40,960 nucleotides of DNA from Gammaproteobacteria bacterium UBA2168. Its GTDB lineage: Bacteria; Pseudomonadota; Gammaproteobacteria; Pseudomonadales; Azotimanducaceae. The stretch lies in the NCBI GenBank assembly GCA_002327525.1, contig DCWG01000109.1, positions 786 to 41,745 on the forward strand, in the 5' to 3' direction. A program made the position numbers and the translations under genes. Position 1 is the stretch's first letter; each line of letters begins with the position of its first letter. This document shows, piece after piece, positions 8,490 through 16,914 of this stretch. The notes beneath the pieces are model-generated. The model saw only the letters and a list, made by a program, of their open reading frames with translations. It did no database searches and was not told where the DNA came from.

Positions 8490-9646
8490 TGCTAGGACAG
8501 ATCGGCGAGATAACGCTCATGAACCTGCGTAACGTCGCTTCCCGACTCGGCTCCTCCTCGGTGATCGTGGTGGGCATTGCGGGTGTGGTGGCGGTGCTCG
8601 TGGGGTTGTTGTCCATGGCCAGTGGGTTTACTGCGGCGCTCACCAGTGGCGCGGATCCAAGTCGCGCACTGGTGCTTCGTGGCGGTTCGACCAGTGAAAT
8701 GTCGAGCAACCTGTCGCGTGAGGAGGCGAACATCGTCTCGCAGCTCGAGGGCATCCGGGTGGTCAGCCCTGAGTTGTTCGTCGTGGTCGATATCCTCAAA
8801 CGTAGCGGCGGCACGCCGGCCAATGTCGTGGCGAGAGGCGTGCAGCAGGCAGGCTTCGACCTGCGGCCGGAACTCGAAGTCATACAAGGGCGCATGTTCG
8901 AGCCCGGCCGCACGGAAATCATCGTGGGTGTGAAAGCGAACAGCGAATTTGCCGGTATCGATGTCGGCGACACACTGGAGGTGCGCGACAGTGCTTTCGA
9001 GGTGGTCGGGCTCTTCACCGCGGGAGGTGGGGCGCACGAGTCCGAGCTATGGCTGGATCTGCCGGTCGCGCAGAACGGTTTTCGACGAGGGGGCACTTTC
9101 ACCTCCATGCGCGCGCAGGTGGCCGATGTCGCCAGGATCCCAGAGATCAAGCAGCGTATAGCCGACGACCCACGTCTTGATCTGACACTATCTACGGAGG
9201 ACGAATTCTACGCGGAGCAGGCGCAGGGGCGTACCCAACTGATCAACAACTTCGGTTACGTGGTCGCCACCATCATGGCCGTCGGGGCCGTCTTCGCGGC
9301 ACTCAACACCATGTACTCGGCGGTCAGCACGCGCTCGGTGGAGATTGCCACGCTGCGCGCGCTCGGGTTCGGCGCTGTTCCCGTGGTTGTGTCCGTAATG
9401 ATCGAAGCACTGGTGCTGGCAATGCTGGGAGGCTTGGTCGGGGGAGCGCTGGTGCAGGTGTTTTTCGACGGGTTCACCGCATCCACCATCAACGGTTTCT
9501 CTCAGGTCGCGTTTGCCTTTTCGGTCACGCCCGAGCTGCTGCAGCTGGGCATTGCCTGGGCGCTGGGCCTGGGTCTAGTGGGGGGGTTGTTCCCGGCGCT
9601 GCGCTCAGCGCGGCTACCGATCACTACCGCGCTGCGAGGCGAATGA
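8489..9646 (+). CDS. FtsX/MacB-type ABC permease, second copy
   Basis: A 385-residue partner of the preceding permease with the same layout: N-terminal helix (about 19-43), periplasmic domain, and three C-terminal helices (about 258-280, 305-330, 352-375). The coupling segment is TRSVEIATLRALGFG. The start is GTG, sharing one base with the previous stop (TAG/GTG). The two permeases share architecture but clearly differ in sequence, so this is an old duplication rather than a recent one. The 3' end overlaps the opposite-strand remnant at 9614-9859 by about 33 bp. Confidence 0.9.
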   Translation: MLGQIGEITLMNLRNVASRLGSSSVIVVGIAGVVAVLVGLLSMASGFTAALTSGADPSRALVLRGGSTSEMSSNLSREEANIVSQLEGIRVVSPELFVVVDILKRSGGTPANVVARGVQQAGFDLRPELEVIQGRMFEPGRTEIIVGVKANSEFAGIDVGDTLEVRDSAFEVVGLFTAGGGAHESELWLDLPVAQNGFRRGGTFTSMRAQVADVARIPEIKQRIADDPRLDLTLSTEDEFYAEQAQGRTQLINNFGYVVATIMAVGAVFAALNTMYSAVSTRSVEIATLRALGFGAVPVVVSVMIEALVLAMLGGLVGGALVQVFFDGFTASTINGFSQVAFAFSVTPELLQLGIAWALGLGLVGGLFPALRSARLPITTALRGE

Positions 9647-9859
9647 GGCCTGAGTGCGGGCGATGATGGTATTGGCTTCCTTGCGCGTCATAAACTGTTT
9701 GTCGCCGAAGTACTCGGGTCGATTCAGCGGTGTGAGCGTACCGCTGTCGTAGAAACCGGTCAGATTGGGATGACCGTCGCGTGCTTGCGCGGTGGCCACC
9801 GCGGTCGTGAGTGGTAGCATCAGGGCGCAGAGTGCGATTATTAACGATCGTTGTTCCAT
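9614..9859 (-). pseudogene. N-terminal fragment of a secreted protein (truncated)
   Basis: An 81-residue reading frame beginning at ATG 9859 behind AAGGGA. It has a clear signal peptide (about 1-25, IIALCALMLPLTTAVATAQA) followed by HPNLTGFYDSGTLTPLNRP and a short Lys/Glu stretch. The mature start resembles the beginning of longer secreted proteins of marine proteobacteria that carry a similar TLTPLxRP motif (recall, not a search). It stops inside the 3' end of the convergent permease gene, so it is probably a gene truncated by a deletion. A genuine small exported protein is the alternative. Confidence 0.55.
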
Positions 9860-10023
9860 GCTGGTCCCTTCCCCGGAATGGGAGAGCATAGCAAGATCGT
9901 CACAGCGCCTTCTCTCTCGGGCGGCGCGCGAGATTCGAATCCGCGTGGAATCTGATCTGAATCAAACCGCCGGGGAGAGGGTTGCGTACGCTCGAAAATA
10001 AGTGAGTCAACCGGAGATTTCTG

Positions 10024-11697
10024 ATGACGATGGTAGACGGAGGTGAACTGTTTGGCAGGGCACTAGCGAACGAGGGTGTCGAGAAGGCATTCGTGCTGAC
10101 CGGCGGACACATCATGCCGATTTTCTACGGCATGCGGAATGCGGGAATCGAGATCATCGATGTGCGCCACGAATGCGCTGCCGTCTATGCGGCCATCGCA
10201 TATACGCGGGCATCCGGCAAGATGGCGGTCGTGGTAACCACCGCGGGTCCTGGTGTGGGCAACACACCGGCCGGGATGATGGAAGCCGAATCGGTGTCCA
10301 TTCCCGTGCTGCAGATCGGTGGTGCGGTGGCAATGGGAAAACGCGATGCCGGCGATCTGCAGGATATGTCCACACTCACGCTGATGGAATCCTGCTGCAA
10401 GTGGGCGCGTAAGATTACGAGCACGGAGCGCATACCCGAGTACGTGTCGATGGCATTTCGCCATGCGGTGGACTCATCCCCCGGTCCCGTATACCTCGAG
10501 GTACCCACGGATCTGGTGTTTGCCCAGGTCGAGGAGGAGCGGGTACGTTTTCCTGAAAACTATCGCGCTCACACGGTGCCCGGGGGAGATCCGCGGCTGA
10601 TCGAAGAGGCCGCTGAGCTGCTTGCGAGCGCCGAACGGCCGGCTCTGATCGTCGACGATGGCGCGCGCTGGAGCATGGGTGCGGACGCGGAAGCCGTAGG
10701 AGCGCTGTCGGATTACCTGCGCATGCCCGTGGGCGTCACCGGTCACGCATGCCGCGGGCTCTTCGGCGGCGAGGACGAACACCCGCTGCTGAAAACCAAC
10801 GCATCCCGTGCCGCGGACGTGGTGCTGGCTCTCGGCTGTAAGTTCGATTTCCGGCATGGCTCGGGGCGGGCCATTCCAAAGGACGCCAAGGTCATACAGG
10901 TGCACACGGACATGCGTCAGATCGGCTTCAATCTGCGTGCTGATATCGGCATCGTAGGCGGCGCCGGACCCGTTGCCCGACAGATTTTTGAAGCCGTGGA
11001 GGCGTTGCGCAACCCAAAGGCGGACGAACCCTGGACTGGTACCCCGGCCTCGGGTACGGCGGCACTGCCGGCGCCGTACCACGACACCAAGAGTCCGTCC
11101 CACCCGGCGCGCTGCGCGGGAGAGAGCGCGCGCTTTCTGGAGGAGGATGCGGCCGACTGGAACGTCATCATCGATGGCGGCGAGGCGAGTGTGTGGATGG
11201 GTGGTGCCGCCGTCGCCACCCGGCCTGGTCAGCTGCACGGATCCGGAGCCAATGGCACCATCGGTACGGGACCGGCGCTCGCCATTGGTGCCTGGGCGGC
11301 CAATGGCAAACCGGTGCTGCTTTACACTGGCGATGGCAGTTTCGGCTTCTACGCCATGGAATTGGAAACGATGGCGCGCCTGGGAATACCCGTGGTGTGC
11401 GTCATTTCCAACGACTCGGCCTGGGGCATGATCCGTCTCACCGAGCGCTACATCCGGCCGGATGAGATCAGCGAGCAGGGTCAGTGCAATACGGAACTGC
11501 ACCCGATGCGTGCCTACGAGAAGATGGCAGCCATGTGGGATGGGTACGGCGAGAAGGTTACCGATCCGGAGGAGATTCTGCCGGCCATTCGAAGAGCGGC
11601 CGCCACCGGTGTGGTTTCCATCATCAATGTGGAAGTGGATGACGTGAGTCTGTCGCCGTTCATCTCCGGGTACGCGGACATGGTTGCGCCGGAGTGA
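10024..11697 (+). CDS. thiamine-diphosphate-dependent enzyme, acetolactate-synthase-like (first)
   Basis: A 557-residue member of the ThDP family that includes acetolactate synthase, oxalyl-CoA decarboxylase and 2-hydroxyacyl-CoA lyase. The catalytic glutamate is in RHECAAVYAA (Glu50), followed by TTAGPGVGNTPAG. The ThDP/Mg site starts at GDGS (436-439) and closes about 26 residues later at NDSAWGM. The central domain (about 190-330) is present. Which C-C cleavage or ligation it performs cannot be read from sequence. GGAG precedes the ATG. The next ThDP enzyme starts about 36 bp downstream on the same strand. The two are not simple copies, so they may act on related substrates or together. 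Confidence 0.9.
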   Translation: MTMVDGGELFGRALANEGVEKAFVLTGGHIMPIFYGMRNAGIEIIDVRHECAAVYAAIAYTRASGKMAVVVTTAGPGVGNTPAGMMEAESVSIPVLQIGGAVAMGKRDAGDLQDMSTLTLMESCCKWARKITSTERIPEYVSMAFRHAVDSSPGPVYLEVPTDLVFAQVEEERVRFPENYRAHTVPGGDPRLIEEAAELLASAERPALIVDDGARWSMGADAEAVGALSDYLRMPVGVTGHACRGLFGGEDEHPLLKTNASRAADVVLALGCKFDFRHGSGRAIPKDAKVIQVHTDMRQIGFNLRADIGIVGGAGPVARQIFEAVEALRNPKADEPWTGTPASGTAALPAPYHDTKSPSHPARCAGESARFLEEDAADWNVIIDGGEASVWMGGAAVATRPGQLHGSGANGTIGTGPALAIGAWAANGKPVLLYTGDGSFGFYAMELETMARLGIPVVCVISNDSAWGMIRLTERYIRPDEISEQGQCNTELHPMRAYEKMAAMWDGYGEKVTDPEEILPAIRRAAATGVVSIINVEVDDVSLSPFISGYADMVAPE

Positions 11698-11733
11698 GCG
11701 CGTCTGCTTGAGGAACCGCTGCTGGAAAATGGT

Positions 11734-13359
11734 GTGGAATACGTCTTCGGTGTGCCGGGAGGGCAGACACTTCCGCTGTATGAAGGTATCAGCAAGTTTC
11801 AGGGCCGCATCGAACACGTGTTGATGCGCGACGAGCGCAGCGCAGGATACGCTGCGGATGCGTTCGCACGGGTCACCGGCAGGGCCGGTGTGTGCGACGG
11901 AACCGTGGGGCCGGGTGCGACCAACCTGATCTCTCCACTCGCGGAGGCGATGTGTTCCTCGATACCCGTCGTCGCCATCGTCTCCGACGTGGCGCGCGCC
12001 TGGGAGCACAGGCGCACGCGCGGTAACGCATCGCAAGCGATGGATCAGATGGACCTGTTCAAGCCGGTGAGCAAGTGGCAGGTGAAGATCACCGATCCGC
12101 GTTCTCTGGACAATATCATGGACACGGCGTTCCGCGTGGCCACCACGGGGAAACCGGGTCCTGTCGTGGTCTGTGTCCCGGACGACGTGGCGTCGAGTGA
12201 TGTCGAATTCCGGCATCCCGTGAAGCCGCTGGATGGTGCCACCTATCCGCGCTTTCGCAGTGTGCCCGACCCGGACGCCGTGGTGCGGGCGGCGGGGTTG
12301 CTCGTTAACGCGAGCAAGCCGGTACTGGTGATCGGCGGCGGAGCGCACATCTCAGGGTGCTACGACCAGGTGCGCACCCTGGCCGAACGCCTGGGCGCGG
12401 CGGTGACCACATCCATATCAGGAAAGGGCATCATCGCCGAGACGCACCCGCAGGTGCTTGGCGTGACGGGGACTTTCGGCAACCCGATCGCCAGGGACGC
12501 GGTCAAACAGGCGGACGTCGTGTTTTTCGTTGGCTGCAAGGTAGGCCAGCTCACCACTTTCAACTACCGCTGCCCCACTCGCGACACCACGATCGTGCAT
12601 CTCGACGCGGATCCGGAGGAGATCGGCAGAAACTATCCGGACAGTATTCCCCTACTTGGTGATGCAGCACTTGGTCTGGACGCGGTGCTCGTGGCATTGG
12701 GTGCGGGATCCGCGTCCGGCACGTGGGATTTTGCCGATCTGAAGGGTCAGCATCAGCAATGGTACGTGCGCCAGACCACAGCCGAACATGCGGCGGATGG
12801 GCCGCTGCGTCCGCAACCAGTCATGGATGTGGTCAACGCGAATCTCACCGATGACGATCTGGTCGTATGCGATGCCAGTCTCGCCTCCGGCTGGGTGGCG
12901 GCTTATCTGAGCTTCGAGCGCGCCGGCCGTCGTGTCATCGCACCCCGCGGACTAGCCGGTCTCGGTTGGGGCACTCCGGCCGCCGTAGGTGCAGCACTGG
13001 CGCGGGAGAAGGCCACCCGCATCATTCAGTTCGCGGGTGATGGCGGGTTTGGCTATTCGCTGCAGGAACTGGAGGTCATCAAGCGCCTGGGTCTGCCGGT
13101 GGTGACGTTCGTCTTCAACAACGATACGCTCGGTTGGATCAAGCATGTGCAGAAGAACTACTACGCTGAGAACTACGTCTCCACGGATTTTGCACACATC
13201 GACTTCGCGACGGTCGCGCGCGGTTTCGGTGCGAGGGGTTACACGGCTACGTCACTGGACGAAGTGCGAACGGCGCTGAAGGCAGAAACCGTGCCGGATG
13301 GTCCGGCCGTCATCGATGTCATCTCGGATCAGTGGGAAACACCCGTGCTGGGGCTGTGA
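11734..13359 (+). CDS. thiamine-diphosphate-dependent enzyme, acetolactate-synthase-like (second)
   Basis: A 541-residue ThDP enzyme from a GTG at 11734. Catalytic glutamate in MRDERSAGYAAD (Glu34), GTVGPGATNL next, and the ThDP/Mg motif GDGGFGYS at 435 onward, ending VFNNDTLGW. The listed start is too far inside: the N-terminal helix of the fold is encoded upstream in the same frame (LLEEPLLENGV), but that frame reaches the previous gene's TGA without an ATG or GTG. A GTG at 11694 overlapping the previous stop would give a normal N-terminus if one base near 11706 were skipped. So either CTG/GTG initiation is used or a single-base frameshift is present. No ribosome site is obvious before 11734. 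Confidence 0.8.
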   Translation: MEYVFGVPGGQTLPLYEGISKFQGRIEHVLMRDERSAGYAADAFARVTGRAGVCDGTVGPGATNLISPLAEAMCSSIPVVAIVSDVARAWEHRRTRGNASQAMDQMDLFKPVSKWQVKITDPRSLDNIMDTAFRVATTGKPGPVVVCVPDDVASSDVEFRHPVKPLDGATYPRFRSVPDPDAVVRAAGLLVNASKPVLVIGGGAHISGCYDQVRTLAERLGAAVTTSISGKGIIAETHPQVLGVTGTFGNPIARDAVKQADVVFFVGCKVGQLTTFNYRCPTRDTTIVHLDADPEEIGRNYPDSIPLLGDAALGLDAVLVALGAGSASGTWDFADLKGQHQQWYVRQTTAEHAADGPLRPQPVMDVVNANLTDDDLVVCDASLASGWVAAYLSFERAGRRVIAPRGLAGLGWGTPAAVGAALAREKATRIIQFAGDGGFGYSLQELEVIKRLGLPVVTFVFNNDTLGWIKHVQKNYYAENYVSTDFAHIDFATVARGFGARGYTATSLDEVRTALKAETVPDGPAVIDVISDQWETPVLGL

Positions 13360-13360
13360 T

Positions 13361-13545
13361 ATGAGCACGCGTTCTGAAGTGAACCTGCAGCGCAAACTCG
13401 AGGGAAATGTGGTGGTTTACGTGCATCCTACGGGGTGGCCAAAGTCGGTGTGATCGCGTATACGAAATACCTCGCGCAGGAACCCGGGAGCGGTTACGTC
13501 ACGGGACAGACCGTGTCGGTTTGCGGAGGCGCCATCAATTTCTGA
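13361..13545 (+). pseudogene. short-chain dehydrogenase remnant with internal deletions
   Basis: Pieces of one SDR gene are packed into 185 bp. An ATG at 13361 opens a start-like segment (LQRKLEGNVVV, as in the first strand of SDRs). From 13429 another frame reads YGVAKVGVIAYTKYLAQE, which is the SDR active-site YxxxK helix, then jumps directly to GSGYVTGQTVSVCGG and a TGA (13543-13545), the usual SDR C-terminal tail. The NAD-binding core between strand 1 and YxxxK, and the substrate loop before the tail, are missing. It cannot make a working enzyme. It lies between two intact genes on the same strand, so the decay did not disturb the neighbours. Confidence 0.85.
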
Positions 13546-13569
13546 CTGTCACGACAACTGGGGAGAGAT

Positions 13570-14781
13570 ATGCGTTTTGGAGTGTTTTACGAACTGCAAT
13601 TGCCGAAGCCATGGGATGAGCAGGCAGAACATCGGCTCATTGAGGAAGCCATCGAACAGGTACAGTTGGCGGATCGTCTCGGTATCGACAACGCCTGGGC
13701 GGTGGAGCACCACTTTCTGGACGAATATTCCCACTGTTCCGCTTCGGATGTGTTTCTGACCGCACTCGCAGCCAAGACAGAGCAGATTCGCGTCGGCTTC
13801 GGTATTCGCCAGGTGATTCCAAACTACAACCATCCGTCGCGTACGGCCGAATCGGTGGCGATGCTCGATCTCATCTCGAACGGAAGGGTGGAGTTCGGCA
13901 TTGGCGAGGGAGCAACGCGTCTGGAACTGCACGGCTACGGTATTCCGACCAAAAACAAGCGCGCCCTATCGCTGGAAGCGGCCGAGCAGATCGCCAATAT
14001 GATGGTGATGGACCCGTACCCGGGATTCGAGGGTCAGGGTTTCTCCATGCCATGCCGCAACGTATTGCCGAAGCCATATCAGAAGCCGCATCCGCCGATG
14101 TGGCTCGCCTGTACCAACCGCAAGACCATCGAAGTGGCCGCGCGTAATGGCCTCGGCGCGTTGGCGTTTACTTTCGTCGATCCCGAAGAGGCCAAGACCT
14201 GGGCGGACACCTACTACTCCATCATCAAATCGGAACAGTGCGTTCCGCTCGGCCATGCAGTGAACGCCAACCTCGCCGTGGTGGCCGGTTTCTCGCTGCA
14301 CGAGGATGCCGAGGAAGGGCGCCGGCGCGGGGAAGATGGATTCGCCTTCTTCCGCTACGCGATCAACGCGCTGGTCGCCAACGACATCAAACCGGGACGG
14401 ACAACGTTGTGGGAAGAGTACGAGGCGCTGCGTGACCGTGACCTGCCCACCATTGCCGCCCCCGGTATCGGTACTCCCGAGGAGTTTGGTACCTTCATCC
14501 GCGAATTCCAGGAGGTGGGAGTCGATCAGATCATCTTCCTGCAGCAGGGTGGAAAGAATCGCCACGAGCACATCTGTGAGAGTCTGGAATTGTTCGGGCG
14601 TGCGGTGATGCCGGAGTTCGTCGAAGGGCGCGAGGAACGGGAAGCACGCAAAGCGGCGGAACTCGCGCCTTATATCGAGGCCGCATTGCAGCGCAAGCAG
14701 AAGATGGCGACGCTTGCGGATGATGATATTCCGGTAGTGTTCGCCTCCCGTGAGCGAGAGGCGTTCTACCATAAGGATTGA
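13570..14781 (+). CDS. luciferase-like (LLM class) flavin-dependent monooxygenase
   Basis: A 403-residue bacterial-luciferase-family oxidoreductase using FMNH2 or F420H2. The TIM-barrel start MRFGVFYELQLPKPW, the NAWAVEHHFLDEYSH active-site segment, the GFGIRQVIPNYNHPSRTAESVAMLDLISNGR flavin-binding region (given here only as landmarks at about residues 78-108) and GIGEG all match the family. A ribosome site (GGGGAGAG) precedes the ATG. With about 400 residues it is full length. The amidohydrolase starts 25 bp downstream, so they are probably co-transcribed. The substrate is unknown; in such clusters these enzymes often open peripheral degradation steps. Confidence 0.88.
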   Translation: MRFGVFYELQLPKPWDEQAEHRLIEEAIEQVQLADRLGIDNAWAVEHHFLDEYSHCSASDVFLTALAAKTEQIRVGFGIRQVIPNYNHPSRTAESVAMLDLISNGRVEFGIGEGATRLELHGYGIPTKNKRALSLEAAEQIANMMVMDPYPGFEGQGFSMPCRNVLPKPYQKPHPPMWLACTNRKTIEVAARNGLGALAFTFVDPEEAKTWADTYYSIIKSEQCVPLGHAVNANLAVVAGFSLHEDAEEGRRRGEDGFAFFRYAINALVANDIKPGRTTLWEEYEALRDRDLPTIAAPGIGTPEEFGTFIREFQEVGVDQIIFLQQGGKNRHEHICESLELFGRAVMPEFVEGREEREARKAAELAPYIEAALQRKQKMATLADDDIPVVFASREREAFYHKD

Positions 14782-14805
14782 AGCCGGTTCGAACCAGGGA
14801 GAGAC

Positions 14806-15612
14806 ATGACCGAACGGGCGGTTGATTCACTGATCAATTCGAGTTTCCTCAACCCCGGAGACGAATCTCTCGGCTATCTGTTCAAGGACATCGAGAAGCG
14901 GCCGAAGGTGGATTCGCCGGAACAGTTGCTCGAGCAGCTCGATGCGGCGGATATTGGCGCTTGTGTGGTGTCGATCATGCAAGCGAATCACGCCGAGTGG
15001 GTCGGGCGGGCCCATCAGCGCTATCCCGGCAAGATCCTGCCAGCAATGATAGTCAATCCGCTCGAGGGCTTTGCCGAGATCGAGCGTGTGGTGGAATATC
15101 ACGAGCGTTTTGGCGTGCGCTGTCTGCGCATACCGCCGTTTCGGTACACACTGCCGCCTACCGACCGCGTGTACTGGCCGTTCTACGTCAAGGTGCTCGA
15201 GCTCGACATGGCGGTTTCGATGAATGCCGGCATGCCGGGCCCGCGGCGTCCCGGGTATGTACAAAATCCGGCGTACTACGATGAGGTGGCGTACCACTTC
15301 CAGGATCTGCGATTGATCATGACTCACTGCGGGCAACCCTGGATCGAAGAGGTGATCTCGACCATCATGCACTGGGATAACGTGTATATGTCCTGTACGT
15401 CAGTGGCGCCGAGATACTGGCCGGAGAACTTCGTGCAGTTCATCAACACGCGTGGGCGCGAGAAGATGATGTTCGGTACGGAATATCCGACGATACCCTG
15501 GGATCGAGGCAGGGCGGAGGTGGACGCGCTGGAGCTCAGGGAGAGCGTTGTGAAGCTGTTTCTGCGGGACAACGCACGTCGTGCCTATGCGCACGAGTTC
15601 GACGTCGAATGA
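14806..15612 (+). CDS. amidohydrolase family (ACMSD/amidohydro_2-like) protein
   Basis: A 268-residue TIM-barrel metal-dependent hydrolase or decarboxylase. It has LNPLEGFAEIERVVEYHERFGVRCLRIPPF-type middle strands (landmarks at about residues 82-112), an LIMTHCGQPWIEE metal-ligand strand (His near 169), and FGTEYPTIPWDRG, where the family has its late Asp/Thr position. The N-terminal HxH pair of typical amidohydrolase-2 proteins is not visible. Some subgroups of this family lack it, so an altered metal site is possible. GGGAGAG precedes the ATG. The stop overlaps the following alpha/beta hydrolase remnant. Confidence 0.8.
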   Translation: MTERAVDSLINSSFLNPGDESLGYLFKDIEKRPKVDSPEQLLEQLDAADIGACVVSIMQANHAEWVGRAHQRYPGKILPAMIVNPLEGFAEIERVVEYHERFGVRCLRIPPFRYTLPPTDRVYWPFYVKVLELDMAVSMNAGMPGPRRPGYVQNPAYYDEVAYHFQDLRLIMTHCGQPWIEEVISTIMHWDNVYMSCTSVAPRYWPENFVQFINTRGREKMMFGTEYPTIPWDRGRAEVDALELRESVVKLFLRDNARRAYAHEFDVE

Positions 15613-15928
15613 TGAAACACACTACCCTTGCCAACGGCGATATCTCTCGAGGCGTGGCCATCGAAGGAGAGGGTGGCAAACGCCCGCTGATCCTGTGCGT
15701 GCACGGCTGGCCGGAACTTTGGTACTCCGGGCGACACCAGATGTGACACTTTCCCGCGCTCGGCTACCGCGTTGGCGCCATGAACGTGCGCGGTTATGGC
15801 GAGAGCTCGGCACCGGAAGAGATAGAGGCCTACAGGTTGACGGAACTCGCGGCGATGTGGCTGCCGTGGCAGGGGAACGCTCGAATGATCCGGTGATCCT
15901 GTTCGGCCACGACTGGGGGATGCGATGA
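15609..15928 (+). pseudogene. epoxide-hydrolase-like alpha/beta hydrolase, broken
   Basis: The beginning of an alpha/beta hydrolase of the epoxide hydrolase type. From ATG 15609 it reads to ILCVHGWPELWYS and HQM, then an in-frame TGA (15744-15746) stands where relatives usually have Arg. The frame continues with HFPALGYRV and NVRGYGESSAPEE. About one base is missing near 15850, after which the neighbouring frame continues as GDVAAVAGERSNDPVILFGHDWG, the nucleophile-elbow region. The gene then ends directly (stop 15926-15928) at the start of the URO-D gene. So it has a nonsense change, a frameshift and loss of the whole second half including the lid and catalytic His. Confidence 0.88.
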
Positions 15929-16914
15929 ATCACAAGGAACGGGTGAGCGCAGTACTGGCTGGGAAAGCACCCGATCTGCTGCCGGTATCGAGCTGGGGCC
16001 ATGACTTTCTGCGGGAGGGGAGCGCGGAGCAACTCGCGGCGCATACCATCGAGCGCCAGAAGTCCTTCGACTATGACTTCGTGAAGCTCAATCCGCGCTG
16101 GACGCTTTTCGCCGAACCCTGGGGCAACCGCTATGAGCCCCCCACCGAGCAGGTGTTTCCTCGCCTGGTGCACAAGGTGGTGAATCAGCCATCGGACCTA
16201 GGAGCGCTAGCAGCGGTTAGCGCGAACCATCCCGTTTTTCTCGAGTACGAGCGTTCACTGGCCATGGTTCTGGATGAAATCGGAGAAGAACTGGACGTGA
16301 TCGCGACCCTGTTCTCACCGCTCGCCTGTGTTGGGCTGCTCTGCGGCGGCGTGGGAGCGCCGCTGGTTGGTTTTGCGCACTCGGATGCGCGAACCCTGCG
16401 CCACGCCCTGGAACAGGTCACGCCGGTGTTGCGTTCATTGGCGGAGCGACTCATCGCGCGGGGCGCAAGCGGGGTCTTCTACGCCCCGCTGCAGTGGACC
16501 AGCCTCGATGTCTGTTCGGCTGCATTCTATGAGCAATTCGGCAGGCCCTATGATATGGAGGTGCTGGCGGGTGTGGAGGAGGCGCATTTCAACATGCTGC
16601 ATGTTTGTGGAAACCACATAGAGATGCAGCGCTTTATCGAATATCCCGTGCAGGTACTGAACTGGGACAATTTCGGGGATGGCAATCCGAACCTTGGCGA
16701 GATTCACGCAAAAACCGACAAGGTCGTTGCTGGTGGCGTACCGCACCGGCAACTCCACAAGCTGGATGCACCGGCGTTGCGTCATGTGGCGGCGAACGCG
16801 GTCGGTGGGCTCGCAGAGCGTTTGATGCTGACGGGGGGCTGTGCGGTGGGCGCGCAGATTGGCGATGACGTACGACTCAGCATCGCCCGGCTGCCGGCTG
16901 AGCTGGCCGCCTGA
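15925..16914 (+). CDS. uroporphyrinogen decarboxylase-fold family protein
   Basis: A 329-residue protein with the URO-D/methyltransferase TIM-barrel fold. MNHKERVSAVLAGKAPD is the usual start of this group, followed by SSWGHDF, a DYDFVKLNPRWT strand, GVFYAPLQW, MLHVCGNH and VLNWDNFGD, and it ends in LTGGCAVG. Members outside the heme pathway act as methyltransferases or demethylases (MtaA/CmuA-like) or unassigned decarboxylases. This one is not expected to be HemE because it lacks the HemE start and lies among degradation genes. The CocE gene begins directly after its stop, so it is in the same operon. Confidence 0.8.
   Translation: MNHKERVSAVLAGKAPDLLPVSSWGHDFLREGSAEQLAAHTIERQKSFDYDFVKLNPRWTLFAEPWGNRYEPPTEQVFPRLVHKVVNQPSDLGALAAVSANHPVFLEYERSLAMVLDEIGEELDVIATLFSPLACVGLLCGGVGAPLVGFAHSDARTLRHALEQVTPVLRSLAERLIARGASGVFYAPLQWTSLDVCSAAFYEQFGRPYDMEVLAGVEEAHFNMLHVCGNHIEMQRFIEYPVQVLNWDNFGDGNPNLGEIHAKTDKVVAGGVPHRQLHKLDAPALRHVAANAVGGLAERLMLTGGCAVGAQIGDDVRLSIARLPAELAA

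Noticed and set aside
9928..9945. Sequence like a tRNA T-arm (GATTCGAATCC)
   Set aside because: No acceptor, D-arm or anticodon arm is found around it.
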